From Alphaproteobacteria bacterium (lineage in GTDB: Bacteria > Pseudomonadota > Alphaproteobacteria > Caulobacterales > Aquidulcibacteraceae), in the NCBI GenBank assembly GCA_018969015.1, contig JAGWZE010000029.1:1-45866 (forward strand): a DNA stretch of 45,866 nucleotides, in the 5' to 3' direction. The notes under the pieces were generated by a model that saw only the letters and a program-made list of their open reading frames with translations, searched no databases and was not told the origin of the DNA. This document shows positions 1 through 6,873 of this stretch, in pieces; the first letter of the stretch is position 1; each line of letters begins with the position of its first letter. The position numbers and the translations under genes are program-made.

Positions 1-2
1 GC

Positions 3-644
3 GGCGGCGTCTCGAGCGTGGGCGACACGCTCGAAGGGCGAATGGGACGGTCCCGGAGCATCACCGCGCGCACAGCACCGATGACCAAGCTGTCGCGGCT
101 CCTCGATCACTACGTCCGTCAGCGGCGATCCGATCAGAGCGGCGGCGCGACCTACGACCGGCGCCAGCAGGCCGTTGTGAAAGTCCACTACCACGCGCAT
201 GCGGGCGGCAAGGGCGGCGGGCTCTCAAGCCACGCCACCTATGTCGCGCGAGACGACGCCGCTCGCCCTGCTGAGCTCGAGGCGCCGGAAACCGAGCGGC
301 ATACCGACTACCTGACGCGGGACGGCCAGAACGGGCGGGACGTGTTCTACGACGCCACGCAGAGCGGCTTCGACGGCCGCGCCACCGGCGCTGATTGGGC
401 CGAGGCCGACAAGCGCCACTTCCGGATCGTGCTCGCTCCCGAGCAGGGCGCTGCGCTGGGTGACCTGCGGAGCTACACGCGTGAGGTGATGGCGCGCGCT
501 GAGACCGCGCTCGGCAAGCCCCTGCGCTGGATGGCCGTCGACCATTGGGACACGGACAATCCCCACACCCACATCATCCTGGGCGGCCGGGACGGACTGG
601 GGCGCGACCTCGTGCTGCCGCGGGAGTTCGTGCAGCACGGGTGA
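3..644 (+). pseudogene. VirD2-like relaxase, truncated by an insertion sequence
   Basis: This is the N-terminal nuclease part of a conjugative relaxase of the VirD2/DUF3363 type, which nicks DNA at oriT and pilots it into a recipient. The frame is open to the left edge, so the true start may lie outside; a GTG at 18 is the first start inside. Two family landmarks are visible: an AVVKVHYHAHAGGKGGG segment with SSHATYVARDDA, and the metal-binding histidine motif HWDTDNPHTHIIL near residues 177-189 (counted from the GTG at 18). Family members are usually several hundred residues longer, continuing past the point where this one stops (REFVQHG). The stop codon at 642-644 is supplied by the first three bases of the adjacent IS element. 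No continuation of the gene is seen beyond the IS, so it is a dead remnant. The motif reading is seen; the family assignment is from memory. Confidence 0.8.
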
Positions 645-705
645 CCCGACCCCCTGAAACTCCGCCAGTTTGAGCTTAGGATCCGGCCCAGGTGGAGGGA
701 CGGAC

Positions 706-972
706 GTGAAGCGGAAACGGTTTTCGGAAGAGCAGATCATCGGGATCCTGAAGGAGCACGAGGCGGGCGCGTCGGTGGCCGACCTCTGTCGCAAGCATGG
801 GATGTCGAACCCGACGTTCTATGCGTGGAAGGCCAAGTTCGGCGGGCTCGAGGTCTCCGACGCCAAGAAGCTCAAGGCCTTGGAGGACGAGAATGCGCGC
901 CTCAAGCGCCTGCTCGCCGACGCGATGCTCGACCAGGCGGCGTTGAAGGATCTTCTGTCGCGAAAGTGGTGA
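706..972 (+). CDS. IS3-family transposase OrfA (helix-turn-helix subunit)
   Basis: This 88-aa protein begins at GTG 706 ([15 protein letters not shown]...), preceded by GGTGGAGGGA, a good ribosome-binding site. It has the N-terminal helix-turn-helix of the HTH_8/IS3 orfA family (about residues 5-45, [18 protein letters not shown]). A leucine-zipper-like coiled coil follows (about residues 52-82, [14 protein letters not shown]), which in this family mediates oligomerisation with OrfAB. The end [10 protein letters not shown] is characteristic of the IS407 group. It binds the terminal repeats. The frame appears intact. Confidence 0.92.
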   Translation: MKRKRFSEEQIIGILKEHEAGASVADLCRKHGMSNPTFYAWKAKFGGLEVSDAKKLKALEDENARLKRLLADAMLDQAALKDLLSRKW

Positions 973-1829
973 CGCCCGCCGCACGGCGCGAAGCCGTGGC
1001 TCATCTCGTCAGCGCCTTCGAGATGAGCCAGCGGCGGGCGTGCTCCCTGGTGGGCGTCGACCGGTCGAGCGTCCGCTACAAATCCAAACGCGGCGACGAC
1101 AGCGCTCTGCGGGCCCGGCTGAAAGCGCTCGCGCACGAACGCCGTCGCTTCGGCTACCGCCGGCTTCATGTGCTGTTGCGGCGCGAGGGCTGGACGGCGA
1201 ACAAGAAGCGCGTGCAGCGGCTTTATCGCGAGGAAAAGCTCATGGTGCGCCGTCGCGGCGGGCGCAAACGCGCCCTCGGCATGCGATCGCCGGCGGCGGT
1301 CGCCGATCGGCCGAACGCGTCGTGGAGCCTCGACTTCGTCCACGATCAGATGACCGATGGCCGACGCTTTCGCATCCTGGCGGTCGTCGACGATTGCACG
1401 CGCGAATGTCTGGCGCTCGTGCCCGACACGTCGCTCTCGGGCGTGCGAGTGGCGCGCGAACTCGATGCGATCATCGCCTGGCGTGGCCGGCCGGCGTCGA
1501 TCACTTCGGACAACGGCACGGAGCTGACGTCGAACGCGATCCTCGGATGGGCGGACGAACGCCGCATCGCCTGGCGCTACATCCAGCCGGGCAAGCCGGT
1601 GCAGAACGCTTTCATCGAGAGCTTCAATGGCCGGCTGCGCGACGAGCTGCTCAACGAGACGCTCTTCCGCTCGCTGCCCCAGGCACGAACGGCGCTGGCG
1701 ACGTGGCGCGCAGACTACAACGACGAGCGCCCGCACTCGGGCCTCGGCTGGCAAACCCCATCCGCCTACGCCGCGCGATGGGCTGCGCCACACGAGGCTT
1801 GCGAAACGGCGCCGGGGAGCATTTCATGA
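969..1829 (+). CDS. IS3-family transposase OrfB (DDE integrase domain)
   Basis: This is the catalytic half of the transposase, about 286 aa, in the -1 frame relative to OrfA. An HTH_21-like segment is followed by an rve integrase core with the DDE triad: Asp in WSLDFVHD, Asp in ITSDNGTEL, and Glu in [14 protein letters not shown]. The spacing to the last Glu and the ending [13 protein letters not shown] are typical. I chose GTG 969 because it overlaps the OrfA stop as GTGA (969-972); GTG 966 is equally possible. No A-rich slippery heptamer is visible at the overlap, so termination-reinitiation or a less canonical frameshift would make the protein. The element looks intact and possibly active. 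Confidence 0.9.
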   Translation: MTPAARREAVAHLVSAFEMSQRRACSLVGVDRSSVRYKSKRGDDSALRARLKALAHERRRFGYRRLHVLLRREGWTANKKRVQRLYREEKLMVRRRGGRKRALGMRSPAAVADRPNASWSLDFVHDQMTDGRRFRILAVVDDCTRECLALVPDTSLSGVRVARELDAIIAWRGRPASITSDNGTELTSNAILGWADERRIAWRYIQPGKPVQNAFIESFNGRLRDELLNETLFRSLPQARTALATWRADYNDERPHSGLGWQTPSAYAARWAAPHEACETAPGSIS

Positions 1830-1875
1830 CCGCCGGATCTAGGTCGCGGCTGGAGGAGGATCGGGGGTCGGGTCA

Positions 1876-2113
1876 CACACGAACGGTACGCCGGGGGACA
1901 ATCAGATCTCGTCCTACCTATTGGATGCTGATGCATTCGTTTCGGAAGACAAAGGCTTCTGCCGGTTCGCGAAGAAACTCAGGCGAGACGCGCCCTTCCC
2001 GCTTGCAATGTCGTGCTGTGTCCCCGCTGGCAACGCTGGAACAGAAGAAGTCCTTCGTCGGATTGCAAACCGTGATTTCATTCAAGCCGATTGAGCGCGC
2101 CCGAAGCAGCCCT
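1876..2113. other. Non-coding stretch between the IS and the next gene
   Basis: About 240 bp in which I recognise nothing. A 74-codon minus-strand frame (1918-2142) runs through it, but it has no recognisable motif, no convincing ribosome-binding site, and overlaps the end of the next gene. There is no continuation of the interrupted relaxase here. Confidence 0.5.
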
Positions 2114-2614
2114 TCACCCGCCTTTGGCTTGCGAACGAACAACGCTCATCCGATTTAGCGCCGCCTCGGCCTCTTCCTGTGTATCGAACAGCCCAATGAG
2201 ATACGGGTCGGCCTTGTTGCGCATCGGGCAGTCGAACAGCGCGTAAGCAGCGAGCGCCCCATTCTCCAGTAGCGGCGTCAGCCAGATCAGATGCGGCCAC
2301 TCGCAGGTTCGGCTCTTCGCTAGGTCTTGCCAGAGGCGTGCGACCGCGTTCCGCCATGCGGTGAGCTCATCGGACGTCGGTCTCCCGAAGTTCTCGAATG
2401 CGTGCCAACGCTCCATCGGCCAAGGCAAATCGAGATGATCGGGATCAGCGAGATATGGATCGAAGTCTTCGAGATCGGCAAAGAAGAAAGCTCCGCCCAA
2501 GCTCTTCGCGCCCAGAGTACGAAACACGAAGCTGAACTGCTCGTCATCGTCACGCGTCGCCTCAAGGCAATCGTAGGCGAGAGCGATCAGTCGCTCGCGA
2601 TTGTCGTTGTCCAT
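2114..2614 (-). CDS. Hypothetical protein, 166 aa
   Basis: I do not recognise this protein. It is acidic and rich in aromatic residues (FSFVFRTLGAKSLGGAFFFADLEDFDPYL, noted in pieces at about residues 27-55), has no signal peptide or membrane segment, and ends with a small alpha/beta-looking segment, PYLIGLFDTQEEAEAALNRM. The start is ATG at 2614 with a GAGG about 10 bases upstream. It stands alone: the IS is downstream and the xis-primase operon is divergent. Soluble single-domain proteins in such positions are often mobile-element accessory genes, but that is only context. Codon use looks less GC-extreme than the catabolic region to the right. Confidence 0.55.
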   Translation of the reverse strand: MDNDNRERLIALAYDCLEATRDDDEQFSFVFRTLGAKSLGGAFFFADLEDFDPYLADPDHLDLPWPMERWHAFENFGRPTSDELTAWRNAVARLWQDLAKSRTCEWPHLIWLTPLLENGALAAYALFDCPMRNKADPYLIGLFDTQEEAEAALNRMSVVRSQAKGG

Positions 2615-2693
2615 GCCCGCCTCACCTCAGCACCACCCTACCCGATACATCCAACGTCCCTGCAGTCAATCGTGCTGGGAGTTCAGCAAAAAT

Positions 2694-2728
2694 CGGAAAA
2701 TGGCTCGATTATTCGACCGTTTTTTCCG
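2694..2728. promoter_or_regulatory. Nested dyad upstream of the xis-primase operon
   Basis: The arms CGGAAAA (2694-2700) and TTTTCCG (2722-2728) form a perfect 7-bp inverted repeat. Centred within one base of the same axis is TCGATTATTCGA (2705-2716). Such a nested dyad in front of a primase operon could be an operator or part of a replication origin. The sequence is seen; the function is inferred. Confidence 0.4.
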
Positions 2729-2752
2729 GCAGGCTCGTCCGCGAATGTCCCA

Positions 2753-2770
2753 GTGTTCGCATTGGAACAC
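2753..2770. promoter_or_regulatory. Inverted repeat GTGTTC-N6-GAACAC before xis
   Basis: A perfect 6-bp inverted repeat (GTGTTC 2753-2758, GAACAC 2765-2770) ends directly at the AGGTGG ribosome-binding site of the xis-like gene (2771-2776). Its position suggests an operator or an RNA hairpin limiting ribosome access. It is short, so chance is possible. Confidence 0.35.
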
Positions 2771-2780
2771 AGGTGGTGGC

Positions 2781-2981
2781 ATGCAAACGAAACGAGCCCA
2801 AAACGACGTTCGAGACCTGATCGCGGTTGCGCCTGCGGAGGCGGCGCGCATCGCCGGACTTGGTCGCTCAACACTCTATCTCGCCCTGCGCTCTGGAGAT
2901 CTGCCGAGTCTCAAACTCGGTCGCCGCCGGCTCATCCGGCTCGATGCCCTTACCGCCTGGCTGAACTCGCATGCAGCCTGA
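2781..2981 (+). CDS. Excisionase/AlpA-like DNA-binding protein
   Basis: This 66-aa protein is one winged-helix MerR/excisionase-type domain (HTH_17): VAPAEAARIAGLGRSTLYLAL (two overlapping helices at about residues 16-36), the turn SGDLPSLKLGRRRLIR, and a C-terminal helix DALTAWLNSH. The frame is open further upstream, but ATG 2781 is chosen because AGGTGG lies 5-10 bases before it and the domain starts right after. Such proteins act as recombination directionality factors or as activators of element genes. It overlaps the primase start by 11 bp, so the two are translationally coupled. It probably served an integrase of the same element; the integrase at 6874 is a candidate but is separated from it by an attachment-site remnant. 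Confidence 0.8.
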   Translation: MQTKRAQNDVRDLIAVAPAEAARIAGLGRSTLYLALRSGDLPSLKLGRRRLIRLDALTAWLNSHAA

Positions 2982-5205
2982 TCAAGCTGCCTCCGCGGCA
3001 GCAGCCGCGCTTGCTCGCGGGTGGGCCCCCGTCCCTGTCCTTGCCAGGGGCAAGCGGCCATTCAACCCCGACGAGCCCGGCGGGAAAGGCTGGCAGAATC
3101 TTCGCCCATCTGCGGAAGACATCGCGCGGTGGTTTGATGGGAAAGCGCTCAATGTCGGTGTTCTTCTAGGCGCCCCGTCAAATGGATTGGCGGATGTCGA
3201 TCTCGATGCCGAAGAAGCGCGCGCACTCGCCCCCTCCTTCCTCCCTCGAACGGACGCGATCTTCGGGCGGCTGGGCAATCCGCAGTCCCACTGGCTCTAC
3301 AACTCTTCTGGTACCGCCACAGAGCCGTTCAAAGATCCAACCGACAAAACCATGCTTGTCGAGCTCCGGAGCGACGGTGCGCAAACAGTCTTTCCCGGCA
3401 GCGTGCACGAAAGCGGCGAAGAGATCGAATGGGCCAACAACGGAGACCCTCTCGACATTCGGCCTGCCGAACTTCGCAAAGCGGTCTCTCGCCTGGCCGC
3501 CGCCGCGCTCCTTGCTCGTCATTGGCCGCAGCCAGGCGGCCGGCACGATGCCCAACTGACACTCATCGGCGTGCTGACTCGCGCTGGATGGACGATCGAC
3601 GATATCGCCAACTTCGTTGCCGCAGTGGCCTGGGCAGCAGGCGGCGAAGGCGATCTTGCCAAGCGCCGGGCGACAGCGAGCGATACGGCGAAGCGTCTTG
3701 CAGCCGACAAGTCCGTTCGAGGTTATCCGAGCCTAGTTGACCTCATAGGGGAGCCGGTAGCAGAGGCCGTGGCTAAGTGGCTCGATCTCCCGCGGCGCTC
3801 CCGCCGGCTGAGCAGTTCCTCCGTGGACAGCAACCGCGAACGTCACGACCCTTCGCTGGCGATCGGATCCCACGTAGAGATGGCGCAGCTAGTATCTGAC
3901 GAATTTGCAGCGCAGTTGGGTGGATTCGTTTTCGACGACGGAGCGTTCTGGGCGCCGCACGATGGCGTTTGGCTTCGCGTCGAAGATGATGCGCTTCGTC
4001 GTGCGGTGCACAAGTTCGATGGCGCTACCGTACAAAGGCCATCCGGCGTTTCCCAGCTTCGCCTGACTCGGACCGCCATCGACGGAGTTCTCGTCGAGCT
4101 AGCGGCGATCGTAGCGGCCAGGGAGTTTTTCGCGGGCGCCCCGCGAGGATTGGCCGTCGAAAACGGCTTTGTCCGGTGGACGGATGACGGCTCCTTTCAT
4201 CTCGAGCCGCTGGATCCACAGCACCGCATCCGAACACGGGCACGTGGCGTCTTTCGCCGCGATTTGCCATGGCGTCCGGGTCCCGAGACGTTGCTGGGAC
4301 GTTTCCTAAACGCATCGCAGCCAAACGATCCCGAGCTTCGCGACCTGCTCGCCGAGATCGCGGGGATCGCGTTGCTCGGAGGTGCGACGAACGTCCTGGA
4401 GCCCAAAGCGATTGCGCTGGTTGGGCCAACCGCCAACAACGGGAAAAGCACGTTCCTCAACCTCCTTCGCGCCTTGGTTCCGGCTGAGGCGACTTGCTCC
4501 ATTAGCCCCGCGACGTTCGGCGACGAGCGCATGATCGCCGCGCTTGCAGGCAAAGCGTTGAACGCGGCCGATGAAATCGGTGGGGCCGCGCTTGCGACTG
4601 AAGCCTTCAAGGCTGTGATCACTGGGGAATGGGTCACCGGCCGGCCTGTGTATAAACATCCGCTCACATTTCGGCCGTCGGCGCTTCACGTGTTCGCCGC
4701 GAATGCGCTTCCTCCATTTAAGGACGGAATGGATCGCGGCGTACGTCGAAGACTGCTCGTTGTCCCGTTTGACCATGTGGTGCCCGAAGCTGACCGCATC
4801 ATCGGTATCGCGGAAAAGATTGCGTCGGAGGAGCGCGACTTGCTGCTCGGATGGGCATTGGCCGGCGCGTCGAGGGTGCTAGCACGCCAACGGCTCAAGG
4901 AACCTGACGCATGTCTGCGAGCTCTGAGCTCGTGGATGACTTCGGCCGATCCCATACACGAATGGCTGTCAGACCCAAGTGAGGTCGAGCTTTGCCCGGG
5001 CACAGCGACTCATACCCGCGTTGCCTACCAAGCGTTTCAGCAATTCGCGCTCGAGGCAGGTTGGGACCGCAACTCCGTTCCGCCGCGAGCTGGATTCACG
5101 CAGCGTGTTCGTAGCGCCGGCGTGAAGGGCATCGAGTACAAGCGTCGCTCCGACGGCCCCTATTTCTATGGTCTAGCGATCCGTAGCCGGACTGTGAAAA
5201 GGTGA
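2971..5205 (+). CDS. Prim-pol / SF3 helicase primase of a mobile element
   Basis: This 744-aa replication protein is of the phage/plasmid P4-primase kind. Residues about 10-170 form a bifunctional primase-polymerase (AEP) domain: the metal-binding DVDLD (Asp75, Asp77), SHW (His107), VELRSDG and the Q...FPGS loop. Residues about 310-450 match the D5_N linker. A superfamily 3 helicase follows, with Walker A GPTANNGKST (about 484-493), Walker B-like LNAADE (about 530-535) and the arginine finger region GVRRRLLVVPFDH. A short winged-helix tail ends the protein. It would start replication of an excised element. Start ATG 2971 lies inside the end of the xis-like gene. The key residues of both enzymatic domains are present, so it appears functional. 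A replication-capable satellite or integrative element is the natural home. Confidence 0.88.
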   Translation: MQPDQAASAAAAALARGWAPVPVLARGKRPFNPDEPGGKGWQNLRPSAEDIARWFDGKALNVGVLLGAPSNGLADVDLDAEEARALAPSFLPRTDAIFGRLGNPQSHWLYNSSGTATEPFKDPTDKTMLVELRSDGAQTVFPGSVHESGEEIEWANNGDPLDIRPAELRKAVSRLAAAALLARHWPQPGGRHDAQLTLIGVLTRAGWTIDDIANFVAAVAWAAGGEGDLAKRRATASDTAKRLAADKSVRGYPSLVDLIGEPVAEAVAKWLDLPRRSRRLSSSSVDSNRERHDPSLAIGSHVEMAQLVSDEFAAQLGGFVFDDGAFWAPHDGVWLRVEDDALRRAVHKFDGATVQRPSGVSQLRLTRTAIDGVLVELAAIVAAREFFAGAPRGLAVENGFVRWTDDGSFHLEPLDPQHRIRTRARGVFRRDLPWRPGPETLLGRFLNASQPNDPELRDLLAEIAGIALLGGATNVLEPKAIALVGPTANNGKSTFLNLLRALVPAEATCSISPATFGDERMIAALAGKALNAADEIGGAALATEAFKAVITGEWVTGRPVYKHPLTFRPSALHVFAANALPPFKDGMDRGVRRRLLVVPFDHVVPEADRIIGIAEKIASEERDLLLGWALAGASRVLARQRLKEPDACLRALSSWMTSADPIHEWLSDPSEVELCPGTATHTRVAYQAFQQFALEAGWDRNSVPPRAGFTQRVRSAGVKGIEYKRRSDGPYFYGLAIRSRTVKR

Positions 5206-5215
5206 TGCAGGGCAC

Positions 5216-5815
5216 ATGATGGGAAGTGACGCGCAAGTCGTTCTTAGTGTTGAGGATTGTGCCTTGTCGCAGAAGATCTCGCGTAGCCGGCAGCCCAAAG
5301 CGAGAAGCAATGCTTCGCGTGTTGGGTCGCAGCTTCACACCAACATCCAGAACACCATCAACGATGTGGGCGTCACTCACCCTGCACTCCCCGACGTGCC
5401 CGTTGCAGCCCGCCGCCGCGCGCAACGCCTCGTCCGGCACCCACTGCTCGCAACGGCACTGGCGGCCGGCGATAGCCGCCTGGACTATGAGGCCTTTGCA
5501 GAGGCCCTTTTGGCTGATCTCGCCCCTGTGGGGCCTTTAGAAACGACCATCGCGACGCGAGCGGTTGGACTGGCGTGGCGGCTCAATAGAGCTCAGGCAC
5601 TCGAGAGCGCGTTCCTCTCGAAAGCGGACGGCTACGGCGCTGGTTTGACCCCAATTCAAAACGCCCTCGACAACCGCAACGATCTCGCTGCTCTGGAAGC
5701 CATGCAACGCTGGGAAACCAGCCTGCACCGGGCGTTTTCCCGGACTCTAGACCAACTGCGCGCTACGCAGGCGTCACGTGCGGTCCCGAAAAACTCCTCG
5801 ATCGTGGCCCCCTAG
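5216..5815 (+). CDS. Conserved hypothetical protein, 199 aa
   Basis: The N-terminal about 75 residues are basic and low in structure. The rest resembles a helical family often found near mobile elements in Alphaproteobacteria, recognised by a pattern like FAEALLADLAPVGPLETTIATR followed by LAWRLNRAQALESAFL and a C-terminal helix WETSLHRAFSRTLDQLRATQ. That family usually opens with a K-rich GP-R-T-GK-S-N-A-KHG segment; here RQPKARSNASRVG seems to be its relic. Function is unknown. It follows the primase by 10 bp and is probably in the same operon. The ATG at 5216 is the first usable start; the true start could be downstream. The family match is from memory. Confidence 0.6.
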   Translation: MMGSDAQVVLSVEDCALSQKISRSRQPKARSNASRVGSQLHTNIQNTINDVGVTHPALPDVPVAARRRAQRLVRHPLLATALAAGDSRLDYEAFAEALLADLAPVGPLETTIATRAVGLAWRLNRAQALESAFLSKADGYGAGLTPIQNALDNRNDLAALEAMQRWETSLHRAFSRTLDQLRATQASRAVPKNSSIVAP

Positions 5816-5860
5816 CCATCGCCTGCCGTGAGTAAGATATCGTCTGTCGCCTAGTGACTT

Positions 5861-5880
5861 GGGATTTCGCGCAAAATCCC
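5861..5880. terminator. Inverted repeat after the primase operon
   Basis: GGGATTT (5861-5867) and AAATCCC (5874-5880) pair perfectly around a 6-base loop, 46 bp after the 199-aa gene. There is no run of T after the stem, so it would be a weak intrinsic terminator at best; it could equally be an operator for the next gene. Confidence 0.35.
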
Positions 5881-5971
5881 TAAATCTGCGTCCAGAAAAA
5901 AACACGCATGCTGGGCTTGCGCGCCATGGTGTTCAGCATTCGGACCATTATCCGGTGGTCTGTCGATTTCG

Positions 5972-6580
5972 ATGATCGTCGCCCCCATGCCGCGCGGTCG
6001 TGACCCAATCCACGCAACAGTGGAGTCCTGCCTGCGGCTGGATGTTGCGGAGCCAGCCGTGCGCCAGGCGCTTCTGCCTGGCGCAGTGACGAGCGGCTCC
6101 TGGCGCTGGACCTCCTTCGGTTCTCAGATCGGCGCGATTGGCTACGAGTGGAATGGCACCGCCCGCGTGCTCGAACTGCACTTTTCCGTCGACGGCACAC
6201 CCGTACGGCAAACGATCCTCACCGATGTCACCTCGCCGCGCTTCGGTGGATCGCGGCTGTGGTTCGTTTGCCCTCGCCGCGGCACAAACGTTCGCGCGCT
6301 CGTGCTGCCCCCCGGCGGCCGATTGTTTCTTTCGAGGTCGGCTTGGCGGGTCGTCTATCAAAGCACGCGCGACAGCGGCCTCGAGCAGGCCCTCGTGCGC
6401 GCACTTGGCCGCACACCCGGACTTGGTTTCAACATCGCCGATCTGAAGGATGAGGGGCGCTGGGAGCGGCGTTGCGCGAGCCGCGATCGCCGCAACCACG
6501 TGCGCCGGCTAAGGCGCGCCGAACGCAAGCAGCACACGAGCCTAGCGGGGTCCAACTATCACACATTTGGCACAGAATAA
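5972..6580 (+). CDS. Conserved hypothetical protein with a degenerate zinc ribbon, 202 aa
   Basis: It belongs to a family seen on mobile elements whose core reads SW-W-----IG-I-Y, then a beta-rich segment with RLWFVCP, then a second ribbon half ending in L-Y-S-R. In the usual family the two halves carry CPxCG and a CRxC knuckle. Here the first reads CPRRGTNVRALVLPPGG and the second LFLSRSAWRVVYQSTRD, so three of the four expected cysteines are gone and zinc binding is unlikely. The C-terminus is Arg-rich (RRNHVRRLRRAERKQ), which suggests nucleic-acid contact. Function is unknown. It lies between the primase module and the tRNA remnant. The comparison with the family is from memory. Confidence 0.6.
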   Translation: MIVAPMPRGRDPIHATVESCLRLDVAEPAVRQALLPGAVTSGSWRWTSFGSQIGAIGYEWNGTARVLELHFSVDGTPVRQTILTDVTSPRFGGSRLWFVCPRRGTNVRALVLPPGGRLFLSRSAWRVVYQSTRDSGLEQALVRALGRTPGLGFNIADLKDEGRWERRCASRDRRNHVRRLRRAERKQHTSLAGSNYHTFGTE

Positions 6581-6633
6581 GCGCGACGCTCGTTTCCAAG
6601 CCTCACCGCAGTCTTCTATGTCGTTGAAAACCT

Positions 6634-6678
6634 TGGTGGGTGTACCAGGATTCGAACCTGGGACCCGCTGATTAAGAG
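6634..6678 (-). other. 3' half of tRNA-Lys(CUU): attachment-site core
   Basis: Read on the minus strand, the segment gives a perfect tRNA 3' half. It has an anticodon loop CTCTTAA (anticodon CUU, Lys), the 3' anticodon strand TCAGC, a variable loop, a perfect T-arm (CCAGG-TTCGAAT-CCTGG), the acceptor strand TACACCC, discriminator A and CCA. The bases before the loop (GCGAA) no longer pair with TCAGC, and no 5' half or D-arm is present, so this is not a working tRNA gene. Tyrosine integrases cross over in or near the anticodon loop and restore the 3' half, so this is best read as the displaced att copy of an integration event. The integrase gene starts about 200 bp away. Confidence 0.85.
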
Positions 6679-6746
6679 TTCGCCAAATGACCGCAAAGTG
6701 GTCGCCTTGGCTTGTCGCAGCTTGCCCAAATGGCATTGTTTTATTG

Positions 6747-6763
6747 ACGTTTTTCCAAAACGT
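6747..6763. promoter_or_regulatory. Inverted repeat ACGTTTT-TCC-AAAACGT between att and int
   Basis: A perfect 7-bp inverted repeat with a 3-base spacer lies in the AT-richer stretch between the tRNA remnant and the integrase start. It could be an integrase arm site, an excisionase site or the int operator. Confidence 0.4.
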
Positions 6764-6873
6764 GTTGTCCTGCGCTGGCGCGAATTTCCGCCTCGGTGAT
6801 GACCAGGTGATGACCAAGGACGCGCTGAAAGTCGTGTTGCGGGTGTGAAACTCCGTCCTGGGTGGGGGCGAAA

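Larger units (their letters stand above)
642..1875 (+). mobile_element. IS3-family (IS407-group) insertion sequence
   Basis: The element has imperfect terminal inverted repeats of about 27 bp. The left end starts TGACCCGACCCCC at 642 and the reverse complement of the right end starts TGACCCGACCCCC at 1875; beyond this 13-bp block the ends match imperfectly and with a one-base offset. The TGACC...CCCC tip is typical of the IS407 group. It carries the usual two overlapping frames, orfA and orfB. The four bases on each side (CGGG left, CACA right) do not form the 4-bp target duplication expected for this group. Simple insertion into the relaxase is therefore not the whole story, and a deletion or recombination next to the IS is likely. 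Confidence 0.9.

Noticed and set aside
940-975. A canonical A-AAA-AAG slippery site for OrfAB of the IS
   Set aside because: The overlap reads CGAAAGTGGTGA with no such heptamer; a GTGA start-stop overlap explains OrfB translation as well.
1918-2142. A 74-codon minus-strand frame after the IS
   Set aside because: It has no motif and overlaps the 166-aa gene; nothing supports it as a gene.
2694-2728. A sixth copy of the XRE-cupin operator before the xis-like gene
   Set aside because: The half-sites are in the opposite order (GGAAAA...TTTTCC), with a 21-base spacing, and the genes belong to the mobile module, not the catabolic locus.
6600-6700. A functional tRNA-Lys gene
   Set aside because: The 5' acceptor strand, D-arm and 5' anticodon strand are missing; the five bases before the anticodon loop do not pair with the 3' strand.
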